From assembly GCA_005889295.1 (NCBI GenBank), contig VBEY01000235.1, forward strand, positions 1-38,246: DNA of 38,246 bases. The letters run 5' to 3'. This DNA is from Chloroflexota bacterium. Its GTDB lineage: Bacteria > Chloroflexota > Limnocylindria > P2-11E. This document shows, piece after piece, positions 17,780 to 26,753 of this stretch. The position numbers and the translations under genes are program-made. The notes below the pieces were generated by a model. That model did not search any database. It was not told the DNA's origin and saw only the letters and a program-made list of their open reading frames with translations. The first letter of the stretch is position 1. Every line of letters starts with the position of its first letter.

Positions 17780-17792
17780 CAGGAGGTTGGTG

Positions 17793-18290
17793 TTGACCGA
17801 AGAGATGACCGCGTTGCGCGAACAGCCTGCGGAGGCGGCGGACCGGTCCGAGCGACCGGCGCGTAAGCCTGCCCCCGCGAAGAAGGCGCGACCGAAGGGG
17901 ATCGGAATGCCGAACGATCCGGTCGCCGACCTCCTCACGCGTGTCCGCAACGCGGCGGGCGCTCGCCACGAAACCGTGTCGGTCCCGGCGAGCCGCATGA
18001 AGGCTGAGGTTGCCCGCATCCTGCGCGACGAGGGCTACATCTCCGGGTACGAGCAGCCGAATCCGCGCGAGCTGGTCCTGCGGATGAAGTACGTCGGCAA
18101 GCTCCCCGCGGTGTCCGGCTTGCGACGCATCTCGAAGCCCGGTCTCCGCGTGTACGCGCGCAAGAGCGAGATGCCGCGCGTGCTCGGCGGTCTCGGCGTG
18201 GTCATCGTCTCGACCTCGTCCGGTCTCATGACTGGCCGGGAAGCGCAGCGCAAGGGCCTCGGTGGCGAGGTCCTGGCTTACGTGTGGTGA
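17793..18290 (+). CDS. rpsH: Ribosomal protein S8 with N-terminal extension (start TTG 17793, with AGGAGG at 17781-17786)
   Basis: [79 protein letters not shown]. Confidence 0.95.
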   Translation: MTEEMTALREQPAEAADRSERPARKPAPAKKARPKGIGMPNDPVADLLTRVRNAAGARHETVSVPASRMKAEVARILRDEGYISGYEQPNPRELVLRMKYVGKLPAVSGLRRISKPGLRVYARKSEMPRVLGGLGVVIVSTSSGLMTGREAQRKGLGGEVLAYVW

Positions 18291-18294
18291 TCGC

Positions 18295-18849
18295 ATGAGC
18301 CGAATCGGACGACTCCCGGTCACGATCCCGAGCGGGGTCGATGTCAAGATCGACGGCCAGACCGTGAGCGTGAAGGGCCCGAAAGGCCAGCTGACGCGGA
18401 CGTTCCACGAGAACATGAAGATCGATCGTCAGGACGGAAAGATCGCGGTGCAGCGCGCCGACGACTCGCAGGTGAATCGCGCGCTCCACGGTCTGACCCG
18501 GACGCTCATCGCCAATATGGTCGCGGGCGTGACGACGGGCTTCGCCAAAGACCTCGAGATCAGCGGTACCGGTTACCGCGCGGTGCTGCAGGGCAAGAAG
18601 CTTCAGCTCGCCCTCGGGTTCTCGCATCCGATCGAGATCGACCCGCCCGCCGGTGTCGCGTTCACGGTCGAGACGCCGCAGAAGCTCCGGGTCTCGGGCA
18701 TCGACAAAGAGGCGGTCGGGGAGGTCGCGGCGAAGATCCGCGGTCTCCGCGAACCTGACCCGTACAAGGCGAAGGGCGTGAAGTACGCGGGCGAATACAT
18801 CCGGCGCAAGGCGGGCAAGGCCGGTAAGGTCGGGGCGGCGAAGGCGTAA
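18295..18849 (+). CDS. rplF: Ribosomal protein L6
   Basis: [60 protein letters not shown]. Confidence 0.97.
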   Translation: MSRIGRLPVTIPSGVDVKIDGQTVSVKGPKGQLTRTFHENMKIDRQDGKIAVQRADDSQVNRALHGLTRTLIANMVAGVTTGFAKDLEISGTGYRAVLQGKKLQLALGFSHPIEIDPPAGVAFTVETPQKLRVSGIDKEAVGEVAAKIRGLREPDPYKAKGVKYAGEYIRRKAGKAGKVGAAKA

Positions 18850-19202
18850 TGGCAAAGCAGACAAGACTCGAAAACAGGACGCGCCGTCATTCGCGCGTGC
18901 GCGAGAAGATCCGTGGAAGCGCGGGCCGTCCACGTCTCGCGGTCTTCCGCTCGATCACGCACATCTACGCGCAACTCATCGACGACGACTCGGGCCGGAC
19001 GCTGGTCGCCGCCTCGAGCGTCGAGGCGAAGGACGGAAAAGGTAAGAAGAGCGAGCGCGCGAAGACAGTCGGCACGATGATCGGCGAGAAGGCGAAGGCC
19101 AAGGGCATCGCCGAGGCGGTCTTCGATCGCGGCGGCTACCGCTACCACGGAAGAGTCAAAGCGCTGGGCGACGCAGCCCGAAGCGCCGGATTGAGGTTCT
19201 AG
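18849..19202 (+). CDS. rplR: Ribosomal protein L18
   Basis: [72 protein letters not shown]. Confidence 0.97.
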   Translation: MAKQTRLENRTRRHSRVREKIRGSAGRPRLAVFRSITHIYAQLIDDDSGRTLVAASSVEAKDGKGKKSERAKTVGTMIGEKAKAKGIAEAVFDRGGYRYHGRVKALGDAARSAGLRF

Positions 19203-19205
19203 TTA

Positions 19206-19742
19206 ATGCCACGAATTGACCCGAATCGCCTGGAGCTGACCGAGCGCGTGGTCCAGATAAACCGCGTGTCGAAGGTCGTCAAGGGTGGCCGGCGCTTCTC
19301 CTTTTCCGCGATCGTCGTCGTCGGTGACGGCCGCGGCCACGTCGGCGCGGGCCTGGGCAAGGCCGACGAGGTCCCTGGCGCGATCAACAAGGGCCGCGAA
19401 GACGCCAAGAAGCACTTGATGCTGGTGCCGCTCGTCGATCGCACGATCCCGCACCAGGTGGTGGCCGACTTCGGCGCGGCGCGAGTCGTGCTGCGTCCGG
19501 CATCGAAGGGCACGGGCGTCATCGCCGGCGGATCGGTCCGAGCAGTCGTGGAATCCGCCGGGATCAGCGACATCCTCTCGAAGTCACTCGGAAGCACCAA
19601 CCCGGTGAACGTGGTGCGGGCGACGATCAAAGCGCTTTCGCAGCTGCGGTCGGCCGAGACCGTTCGGCAGACGCGCGGGCTTCCGCCGCGCGAGCCGCGC
19701 GAGCCGCGCGAAGCGCGTGAGCCCGCCGGGGTGGCGTCGTGA
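19206..19742 (+). CDS. rpsE: Ribosomal protein S5
   Basis: [49 protein letters not shown]-terminal [16 protein letters not shown] tail. Confidence 0.97.
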   Translation: MPRIDPNRLELTERVVQINRVSKVVKGGRRFSFSAIVVVGDGRGHVGAGLGKADEVPGAINKGREDAKKHLMLVPLVDRTIPHQVVADFGAARVVLRPASKGTGVIAGGSVRAVVESAGISDILSKSLGSTNPVNVVRATIKALSQLRSAETVRQTRGLPPREPREPREAREPAGVAS

Positions 19743-19933
19743 CGCGACTCGAGATCCGCCAGCACAAGAGCGCCATTGGCGAGAAGAAGGGCGCGAAGCA
19801 GACGCTGTCGGCGCTCGGCCTTCGGCGTCCCGGCCAGAGCGTGTCGCACGAGGACTCGGCGTCGCTCCGCGGAATGCTTCGTCGCGTGGCCCACCTCATC
19901 GTGGTCACTGACGAGAAGGACGGAAGCGGCTGA
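19739..19933 (+). CDS. rpmD: Ribosomal protein L30
   Basis: [53 protein letters not shown]; position between rpsE and rplO. Confidence 0.93.
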   Translation: MTRLEIRQHKSAIGEKKGAKQTLSALGLRRPGQSVSHEDSASLRGMLRRVAHLIVVTDEKDGSG

Positions 19934-20385
19934 TGCGCCAGCACGAGGTCGCTCGACCGCGCGGCTCGCGCAAGCTGCCCCGGCGTCTCGGTCGCGGGAC
20001 GTCGCAGGGCCAGGGCAAGACGGCCGGCCGTGGCACGAAGGGACAGCTCGCGCGCACCGGCCCAGGGATTCCGGGCTGGTTCGAGGGCGGTCAGACCCCG
20101 CTGCACATGCGCGTCCCCAAGCTCCGAGGGTTCAAGAACCGCTTTCGGAAGACCTTCGTTGCCGTGAATGTCGGACGACTGGCCGACTACGCGGCCGAGG
20201 GAAAAGTCTCGCCGGATACCCTCGCCGCGAAAGGCCTCATCGGAAAGGACGCCCGCATCAAGGTGCTGGGCGACGGCGTCATCGGCACGAAGCTCGAAGT
20301 CCATGCCCATTCGGTGTCCGCGACGGCGCGCCAGAAGATCGAGTCCGCCGGCGGCTCCATCGTCATCATCACCCCGGCCGTCTAG
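19933..20385 (+). CDS. rplO: Ribosomal protein L15
   Basis: PRRLGRGTSQGQGKTAGRGTKGQLARTGPGIPGWFEGGQTPLHMRVPKLRGFKN. Confidence 0.97.
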   Translation: MRQHEVARPRGSRKLPRRLGRGTSQGQGKTAGRGTKGQLARTGPGIPGWFEGGQTPLHMRVPKLRGFKNRFRKTFVAVNVGRLADYAAEGKVSPDTLAAKGLIGKDARIKVLGDGVIGTKLEVHAHSVSATARQKIESAGGSIVIITPAV

Positions 20386-20391
20386 CCGCGT

Positions 20392-21675
20392 ATGGGCATG
20401 TTCCAGGCGCTCATCGATGCGCTCCGCACCCCGGATTTAAGAAACAAGATCCTCTTCACGCTCGGCATGATCCTGGTTTTCCGCTTCCTCGCGCACGTGC
20501 CGCTGCCGGGCGTGAACCAGGCGCAGCTCACGGCGCTTCTCCAGAACAACCAGCTGATCAACCTGCTCGATCTCTTCTCCGGTGGCGGTCTCGCGCGATT
20601 CTCAATCGTCGCGCTCGGCGTGAACCCCTACATCAACGCGTCGATCATCATGACGCTCCTCAACCAGACGATCCCGGCCCTCGAACGCCTGTCCAAGGAA
20701 GGCGAGTACGGCCGCAACAAGATCAACCAGTACACGCGCGTCCTCACCGTTCCGCTCGCGCTCCTTCAGGGCATCGGCGTCGCGGTCTTCATGCAGCGCC
20801 AGGGCGTCCTGAACGCCTTCGGGCCCGACGCGCTTGCGCCCACCCTCTCGCTCCTCGCGTCGCTCACGGCAGGCACGATCATCCTCATGTGGCTCGGTGA
20901 GCTGATCAGCGAGCGCGGGATCGGGAACGGCATCAGCTTCATCATCTTCGCGGGGATCGTGGGTCGGCTCCCGAACACGGTCGAGCAGACCCTTCAGGTG
21001 CAGCAGAACGCGATCGCCCTGGTCTCGATCGCCGTGATCGCGGTCCTCGTCATCGCCGCGATCATCTTCATCCAGGAGGGTCAGCGGCGGATCCCGGTCC
21101 AGTACGCGAAGCGTGTCCGCGGCACGCGGATGTACTCCGGTGGCAGTACCTTCATCCCGCTCCGGGTGAATAGCGCCGGCGTCATCCCGATCATCTTCGC
21201 TATCTCGATCTTGCTGCTCCCGAGCCAGGTCGCGCAGTACTTCACGACGAGCGATACCGAGTGGCTGCGCAATCTCTCCACTGCGATCGTGGCGTTCTTC
21301 CAGAACCCGGTGTTCTATAACGCGACGTACTTCGTGCTCGTCGTAGCGTTCACGTTCTTCTACACGGCGTTCACGTTCGTGCCGAATGACGTCGCGGACA
21401 ACATCAAGCGGTACGGCGGGTTCATCCCGGGCATACGGCCGGGCCGACCGACGGCCGAGTTCCTGTCGCGGGTCGTGACGCGCATCACCATCGCCGGCGC
21501 GCTGTTCCTCGGCATCGTGGCGGTGATGCCGACACTCATCGGTGACATCACGTCGGTCCAGACCCTGCGGCTCGGTGGCACGAGCATCCTCATCGTGGTC
21601 GGCGTCGTCGTCGAGACGATGAAGCAGCTCGAGGCCCAGCTGCTCCAGCGAAGCTACGAGGGCTTCATCCGTTAG
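20392..21675 (+). CDS. secY: Preprotein translocase subunit SecY
   Basis: LLDLFSGGGLARFSIVALGVNPYINASIIMTLL, GELISERGIGNGISFIIFAGIV, GGFIPGIRPGRPTAEFLSRVVTRIT; multiple hydrophobic segments. Confidence 0.98.
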   Translation: MGMFQALIDALRTPDLRNKILFTLGMILVFRFLAHVPLPGVNQAQLTALLQNNQLINLLDLFSGGGLARFSIVALGVNPYINASIIMTLLNQTIPALERLSKEGEYGRNKINQYTRVLTVPLALLQGIGVAVFMQRQGVLNAFGPDALAPTLSLLASLTAGTIILMWLGELISERGIGNGISFIIFAGIVGRLPNTVEQTLQVQQNAIALVSIAVIAVLVIAAIIFIQEGQRRIPVQYAKRVRGTRMYSGGSTFIPLRVNSAGVIPIIFAISILLLPSQVAQYFTTSDTEWLRNLSTAIVAFFQNPVFYNATYFVLVVAFTFFYTAFTFVPNDVADNIKRYGGFIPGIRPGRPTAEFLSRVVTRITIAGALFLGIVAVMPTLIGDITSVQTLRLGGTSILIVVGVVVETMKQLEAQLLQRSYEGFIR

Positions 21676-22289
21676 TGACCGAGCGCGTGTCCGCACCTGA
21701 GACCTCCGGCGTCCGCGGCAGCGGTGGGGACCTCGTCGTCATGGGGCCGCCCGGGGTGGGGAAGGGGACGCAGGCGAAGGCGCTCGCGCAGGAGAGCGGC
21801 TGGATCCAGCTTTCGACCGGGGAGGTCTTCCGCGATCACATCCGTCGCCAGACCGAGCTCGGGCGTCGCGTGAAGACCTACCTTGACCAGGGCGCGTACG
21901 TGCCGGACGACGTGACCGTCGATCTCGTCCGCGACCGCCTGAGGAGCATCCCATCGTCCACGCGCGTCCTCTTCGACGGTTTCCCGCGCACCGTGGCGCA
22001 GGCCGAAGCGCTCGATCGGCTCCTCGCCGAGATGGGCCGAAGGGTCGCCGGAGTGGTGATCCTCGAGGCACCCCGCGACGAGCTCTACGCCCGCCTCTCC
22101 AGCCGGGCGATGGCGGAGCAACGCGCTGACGACACGCCGGAGGTGATCGCGAATCGCCTCGACGTTTACGACGAGCAGACCCGCCCGGTCATCTCGTACT
22201 ACGAGGATCGCGGACTGGTGAAGCGGGTGAACGGTGTGGGTCGGCGCGAGGACATCACCGCGAGGCTCCGCGAGGCGCTCGAATCGTGA
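21675..22289 (+). CDS. adk: Adenylate kinase (short-lid type)
   Basis: VVMGPPGVGKGTQAKALA, LSTGEVFRDHIRR, FDGFPRTVAQAEAL, QRADDTPEVIANRLDVYDEQTRPVISYY. Confidence 0.96.
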   Translation: MTERVSAPETSGVRGSGGDLVVMGPPGVGKGTQAKALAQESGWIQLSTGEVFRDHIRRQTELGRRVKTYLDQGAYVPDDVTVDLVRDRLRSIPSSTRVLFDGFPRTVAQAEALDRLLAEMGRRVAGVVILEAPRDELYARLSSRAMAEQRADDTPEVIANRLDVYDEQTRPVISYYEDRGLVKRVNGVGRREDITARLREALES

Positions 22290-23071
22290 TCACCCTCAAG
22301 ACGCCCGCGCAGATGTCGAAGATGCGCGAGGCCGGTCGCGTGGTGGCGGCGATGCTGGATGCCTGTCGCGCGTCGGTGCGCCCGGGGATCACGACCGCCG
22401 AGCTCGATCGGGTCGCTGCGGAGGTGCTCAAAAAGGCCGGCGCGAAAAGCTCGTTCCTCGGCTACAGCACTCCGCCGTATCCCGCGACGATCTGCACTTC
22501 GGTGAACTCCGAGATCGTCCACGGCATCCCCTCGCCGAAACGCAAGCTCCGCGAGGGCGACATCGTCGGCATCGACGCGGGCGCCATCGTCGATGGGTGG
22601 CACGCCGACGCCGCGATCACGCTCCCGATCGGGAAGGTCTCGGACGAGGCCGCGCGCCTCATCGCGGTCACGGAGGAGGCCCTCCGGATCGGCATCGCCA
22701 GTGCGAAGGTCGGTGGGCGGATCGGCGACATCGGCGCGGCGGTCGAGGAGTACGTGCGCAGCCAGGGCTTCAGCGTCGTGCACAACTACGTCGGGCACGG
22801 GATCGGTCGCGCCATGCACGAGGACCCGCAGGTCCCGAACTACCGGCCCACGAACGGCCAGCCCAACCCCCCGATCAGCGAGGGCCTCTGTATCGCCATC
22901 GAGCCGATGGTCAACATCGGAGGGCCGGAGACTCGGACGCTCGACGACCAATGGACGGTGGTGACCGCGGACCGGAGCCTTTCGGCGCACTTCGAGCACA
23001 CCCTGGCCTGCACCGCCGCCGGGCCGGTCGTGCTGACGCGGGCCGGCGAGGGCGCCGCGGTGGCGGCCTGA
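22286..23071 (+). CDS. map: Type I methionine aminopeptidase
   Basis: MREAGRVVAAMLDACRASVRPGITTAELD, NSEIVHGIPS, VGIDAGAIVDGWHADAAITL, YVGHGIGRAMHEDPQVPNY. Confidence 0.97.
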   Translation: MITLKTPAQMSKMREAGRVVAAMLDACRASVRPGITTAELDRVAAEVLKKAGAKSSFLGYSTPPYPATICTSVNSEIVHGIPSPKRKLREGDIVGIDAGAIVDGWHADAAITLPIGKVSDEAARLIAVTEEALRIGIASAKVGGRIGDIGAAVEEYVRSQGFSVVHNYVGHGIGRAMHEDPQVPNYRPTNGQPNPPISEGLCIAIEPMVNIGGPETRTLDDQWTVVTADRSLSAHFEHTLACTAAGPVVLTRAGEGAAVAA

Positions 23072-23080
23072 TGCTGACGA

Positions 23081-23110
23081 TTGCCCGGGACTGGCCGGTC
23101 TTGGTACACT
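23081..23110 (+). promoter_or_regulatory. Candidate promoter for the infA-rpmJ-rpsM-rpsK-rpsD-rpoA-rplQ segment
   Basis: TTGCCC (23081-23086), 18-nt spacer, TACACT (23105-23110) with TGG upstream (extended -10), in the map-infA gap. Confidence 0.5.
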
Positions 23111-23158
23111 GTTATCTCCCGTGGGCTCATGCCGCGGGTCAGCCTGTGTCTGGAGAAG

Positions 23159-23392
23159 ATGGCGAGTAAACCAAGCAACAAAGAGGTCATCGAGGTGGAA
23201 GGGACGGTCGCAGAAGCCCTTCCGAATGCGATGTTCAAGGTCGAGCTCCAGAACGGGCATGCGGTCTTGGCACACATCAGCGGCAAGATGCGGATGAACT
23301 TCATCCGGGTCGTGCCGGGCGACAAGGTCCTGGTGGAGCTGTCGCCGTACGACCTAAAACGGGGACGAATTACAAGGCGAGTGAGGTACTAG
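23159..23392 (+). CDS. infA: Translation initiation factor IF-1
   Basis: [64 protein letters not shown]; start ATG 23159 after TGGAGAAG. Confidence 0.97.
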   Translation: MASKPSNKEVIEVEGTVAEALPNAMFKVELQNGHAVLAHISGKMRMNFIRVVPGDKVLVELSPYDLKRGRITRRVRY

Positions 23393-23505
23393 TGAAGGTC
23401 CGCGCGTCAGTCAAAAAGCGTTGCGACAAGTGCAAGATCATCCGGCGCGAGCGGCAGATCCTCGTGATCTGCTCTGAGCCGAAGCACAAGCAGCGGCAGG
23501 GTTAG
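23392..23505 (+). CDS. rpmJ: Ribosomal protein L36 (zinc-binding)
   Basis: Hand translation (absent from ORF track): [40 protein letters not shown] overlaps the infA stop. Confidence 0.97.
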   Translation: MKVRASVKKRCDKCKIIRRERQILVICSEPKHKQRQG

Positions 23506-23509
23506 GGGC

Positions 23510-23893
23510 ATGGCCCGTATCGCTGGCGTCGACATCCCGCGCGAGAAGCGCGTCGACGTGTCGCTGCGCTACATCTTCGGCATCGGTGCGACGACCGCGC
23601 GCGAGGTGCTCGAGCAGGCGCGGATCGAGGGTGCCACGCGGGTGCGCGACCTTACCGAGCCTCAGGTCGCGAAGATCCGCGAGATCATCGATCGCGGCTT
23701 CACGGTCGAGGGTGACCTCCGCCGCGAGATCGCACTCAACATCAAGCGCCTGCAGGAGATCGGCAGCTACCGCGGTCTTCGCCACCGGCGCAATTTGCCC
23801 GTTCGCGGGCAGCGCACGCGCACCAACGCGCGCACGCGCCGCGGAACGCGCAAGACGGTAGCCGGAAGAAAGAAGGCGGTGTCTAAGACCTAA
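23510..23893 (+). CDS. rpsM: Ribosomal protein S13
   Basis: [60 protein letters not shown]. Confidence 0.98.
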   Translation: MARIAGVDIPREKRVDVSLRYIFGIGATTAREVLEQARIEGATRVRDLTEPQVAKIREIIDRGFTVEGDLRREIALNIKRLQEIGSYRGLRHRRNLPVRGQRTRTNARTRRGTRKTVAGRKKAVSKT

Positions 23894-24366
23894 TGGCGCA
23901 AGAGCGAAAGCAGGAAAAGCAGGAGCGTCCCGAGAAGGGCGCGGACAAGGCGGAGAAGTCCGACGCGGAAGCAAGTGCCGCGGCCGAGGCCAAGCCGCGT
24001 CGCCGCCGCGAGAAGCGCGTCGTGCCACGCGGCGCGGCGCACGTGAAAGCGTCGTTCAACAACACGATCGTGTCGCTCACCGACCCCGCGGGAAACGTGA
24101 TCGCGTGGTCCTCGGCCGGCGCCGCCGGCTGGAAGGGCTCGCGCAAGAGCACGCCCTACGCGGCGCAGGTCGCCGCGGAGACGGCGGCTCGGAAGGCGCT
24201 CGATCTCGGCCTCAAGGTGGTCGAAGTGTTCGTACGCGGTCCGGGCGCTGGCCGTGAGGCGGCCATCCGCGCGCTCGAGGCGACCGGCCTCGAGGTGACC
24301 GCGATCACCGACGTGACGCCGATCCCTCACAACGGCTGCCGGCCACCGAAACGGAGGCGCGTCTAA
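23893..24366 (+). CDS. rpsK: Ribosomal protein S11 with charged N-terminal extension
   Basis: [69 protein letters not shown]. Confidence 0.98.
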   Translation: MAQERKQEKQERPEKGADKAEKSDAEASAAAEAKPRRRREKRVVPRGAAHVKASFNNTIVSLTDPAGNVIAWSSAGAAGWKGSRKSTPYAAQVAAETAARKALDLGLKVVEVFVRGPGAGREAAIRALEATGLEVTAITDVTPIPHNGCRPPKRRRV

Positions 24367-24989
24367 TGGCTCGCTACACCGGCCCGGTGTGCCGGATCTG
24401 CCGCCGCGAGAGCATGAAGCTCTTCCTCAAAGGCGAGAAGTGCTTCACCAAGTGCACGTTCGAGAAGCGCTCGTCGCCGCCCGGCATGCATCAGCAGCGG
24501 CGACGCAAAGTCAGTGACTTCGCGCTCCAGCTTCGCGAGAAGCAGAAGGCGCGGCGCATGTACGGGGTGCTCGAGCGCCAGATGAAGAACACGTTCGACC
24601 GCGCCGCCGAAGTAACGGGCGCGACGGGCGAGACGCTCCTCATCAACCTCGAGACGCGCCTCGACAACACCGTGTACCGCTCCGGGTTCGCGAAGTCTCG
24701 CTCACAGGCGCGCCAGCTCGTGACCCATGGGCACATCACGGTGAATGGCCGCGAGACGAAGACCCCGAGCTACACCGTGAAGGCGGGCGACGCGATCGCC
24801 GTTTCCGAGAAGAGCCGCGGCTCGAACTACTTCAAGGAGATGACGGCCTGGGCAAAGACGCAGACCCGCCCGGGCTGGCTCGAAGTCGACCCCGACGCGT
24901 ACACCGCCAAAGTCCTCGCGGCGCCGAGCCGCGATCAGATCGAAGCACAGGTCAACACCCAGCTCATCGTCGAGCATTACTCGAGATGA
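24366..24989 (+). CDS. rpsD: Ribosomal protein S4 (zinc-type)
   Basis: [72 protein letters not shown]. Confidence 0.98.
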   Translation: MARYTGPVCRICRRESMKLFLKGEKCFTKCTFEKRSSPPGMHQQRRRKVSDFALQLREKQKARRMYGVLERQMKNTFDRAAEVTGATGETLLINLETRLDNTVYRSGFAKSRSQARQLVTHGHITVNGRETKTPSYTVKAGDAIAVSEKSRGSNYFKEMTAWAKTQTRPGWLEVDPDAYTAKVLAAPSRDQIEAQVNTQLIVEHYSR

Positions 24990-25071
24990 GGCGAGGCCTA
25001 ATCGAGAGCTGCGCTCGCGAAGCCGCAGCGCAGATACCAACGCGCTAGCCCCGCAGGAAGGAACCGAAGTC

Positions 25072-26097
25072 ATGACCCTAGTAGAGCTTGAGTACCCCAA
25101 GATCGAGCGCATCGAGGGCGACGAGCGTTACGCGAAATTCGCGTGCGAGCCGCTCCCGCCCGGATACGGCACGACCCTTGGGAACTCGCTGCGTCGCGTG
25201 CTCCTGAGCTCGCTCCCAGGCGCCGCGATCACGGCCGCGCGCGTGCGTGGCGTCGCCCACGAGTTCTCCACCATTCCCGGCGTGAAGGAGGACGTCGTCC
25301 AGCTCGTCCTCAACCTGAAGCAGATCCGTCTCCGCTCGTTCGCGAGCGAGCCGGTGACGCTCACCCTCGAGAAGTCCGGTCCCGGCGAGGCGACCGCCGC
25401 GGACATCATGACCACGAGCGAGATCGAGATCGTCAACCCCGAGGCGAAGATCGCCACCCTTGAGCCCGATTCATCGCTCTGGCTCGAGCTGACCGTCGAG
25501 ACTGGCCGCGGATTCCACTCGGCCGATCGCCGCGAGGGCCTGCCGATCGGAGTCATCCCGATCGACGCGCTCTACAGCCCAGTCAAGAAGGTGAACTTCG
25601 CGGTCGAGAGCACTCGCGTCGGACAGGTCACGAACTACGACCGCCTCATCCTCGAGGTCTGGACCGACGGGACGACGACGCCCGACGACGCGGTCGCGCA
25701 GGGCTCGCAGATCCTCGTGCAGCAGTTCTCGCTCTTCGCCGGGCTCACCCGGTCGCAGACCGCGCTCGCGCAGCCCGAGCGGACGAACGGCTCGGCGCTG
25801 CCGGCCGCCATCGCGGACATGCCCATCGAGGACCTCGACCTCCCGCAGCGGGCCTTCAACTCACTGAAGCGGCACGGCATCACCAAGGTCGGTCAGCTCC
25901 TGCAGACCCCCGACGACGAGCTCCTCCGCATGCGCAACTTCGGCAAGAAGTCGCTTGACGAGATCAAGGAGCGCCTCGCGGCGCGCGGTCTCATCGAGGC
26001 GCCGGTACGCGACGAGTCGTCGATTGGCAGCGACGAGCCGGTGGCCGAGGATGAGGGCGAACCCGAGACGAGCATGACCGAGGGCGACGAGAGCTAG
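25072..26097 (+). CDS. rpoA: DNA-directed RNA polymerase alpha subunit
   Basis: FACEPLPPGYGTTLGNSLRRVLLSSLPGAAITAARV, FNSLKRHGITKVGQLLQTPDDELLRMRNFGKKSLDEIKERL. Confidence 0.98.
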   Translation: MTLVELEYPKIERIEGDERYAKFACEPLPPGYGTTLGNSLRRVLLSSLPGAAITAARVRGVAHEFSTIPGVKEDVVQLVLNLKQIRLRSFASEPVTLTLEKSGPGEATAADIMTTSEIEIVNPEAKIATLEPDSSLWLELTVETGRGFHSADRREGLPIGVIPIDALYSPVKKVNFAVESTRVGQVTNYDRLILEVWTDGTTTPDDAVAQGSQILVQQFSLFAGLTRSQTALAQPERTNGSALPAAIADMPIEDLDLPQRAFNSLKRHGITKVGQLLQTPDDELLRMRNFGKKSLDEIKERLAARGLIEAPVRDESSIGSDEPVAEDEGEPETSMTEGDES

Positions 26098-26188
26098 TGC
26101 GCAAGGTTGAGCGAGGAGCGGCTTTGCGGCGACGAGCGAGTCGATCCTGCCGGAGGCATGTCTCCGGCGGCAGCCGGAGATTAATCTA
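26098..26188 (+). repeat. Intergenic RBS-hairpin repeat, copy C (upstream of rplQ)
   Basis: GAGCGAGGAGCGGCTTTGCGGCGACGAGCGAGTC...GGCATGTCTCCGGC-GGCA-GCCGGAGATTAATCTA|GTG. Confidence 0.93.
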
Positions 26189-26731
26189 GTGCCGCATCAA
26201 GTCCACGAGCGGAAATTCGGACGACGCACCGGTGCACGCCGGGGAATGCTTCGCAACCTGACGCTCTCGGTGCTTCGATACGAGCGCGTGAAGACGACCG
26301 AGGCGAAGGCCAAGGAGGTTCGTCTGTTCGTAGACCGGATGATCAACCTCGGCAAGGACGGATCCCTGGTCGCGCGGCGCCGCGCGCTGGCGTGGCTCCC
26401 TGAGCCCGTCATCGTCGAGAAGGTCTTTTCGGATCTCGCGATCCGCTGGCCCGACCGCGGCTCGGGATACGTGCGAATTACCCATATCGGCCGGCGCGTC
26501 GGCGATTCGGCGCCGCAGATGCTCCTCGAGCTCGTGCCCGCACCAGAGAAGCCGACGGCCGAGAAGCCGGATGCGGCAGAGGAGCCCAAGCCGCGTCGTA
26601 GGCTCGCCCTTCCGCGCCGGCGGGCGACGGCGGCCAAGAAGGAAGAGACGAAGGCCGAGGCGAACGCCAAAGCCGCGGCCAAGGCGACGGCACCCAAGAA
26701 GAAGAAGACGGCGAAGGGAGCAGCGACCTAA
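26189..26731 (+). CDS. rplQ: Ribosomal protein L17 with long Lys/Ala-rich C-terminal extension
   Basis: MPHQVHERKFGRRTGARRGMLRNLTLSVLRYERVKTTEAKAKEVRLFVDRMINLGK. Confidence 0.96.
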   Translation: MPHQVHERKFGRRTGARRGMLRNLTLSVLRYERVKTTEAKAKEVRLFVDRMINLGKDGSLVARRRALAWLPEPVIVEKVFSDLAIRWPDRGSGYVRITHIGRRVGDSAPQMLLELVPAPEKPTAEKPDAAEEPKPRRRLALPRRRATAAKKEETKAEANAKAAAKATAPKKKKTAKGAAT

Positions 26732-26753
26732 AACGCCACACTGGAAGGCGCGC

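Noticed and set aside
19776-20900. 374-aa plus-strand ORF overlapping rpmD/rplO/secY
   Set aside because: Arg/Pro/Ala-rich alternate frame of conserved genes.
24990-25071. Possible fifth copy of the repeat upstream of rpoA
   Set aside because: Has a hairpin (CTGCGCT...AGCGCAG) and a GCGAAGCCG string, but lacks the GAGCGAGGAGCG block and the SD-containing arm; a separate SD (GGAAGGA) is present.
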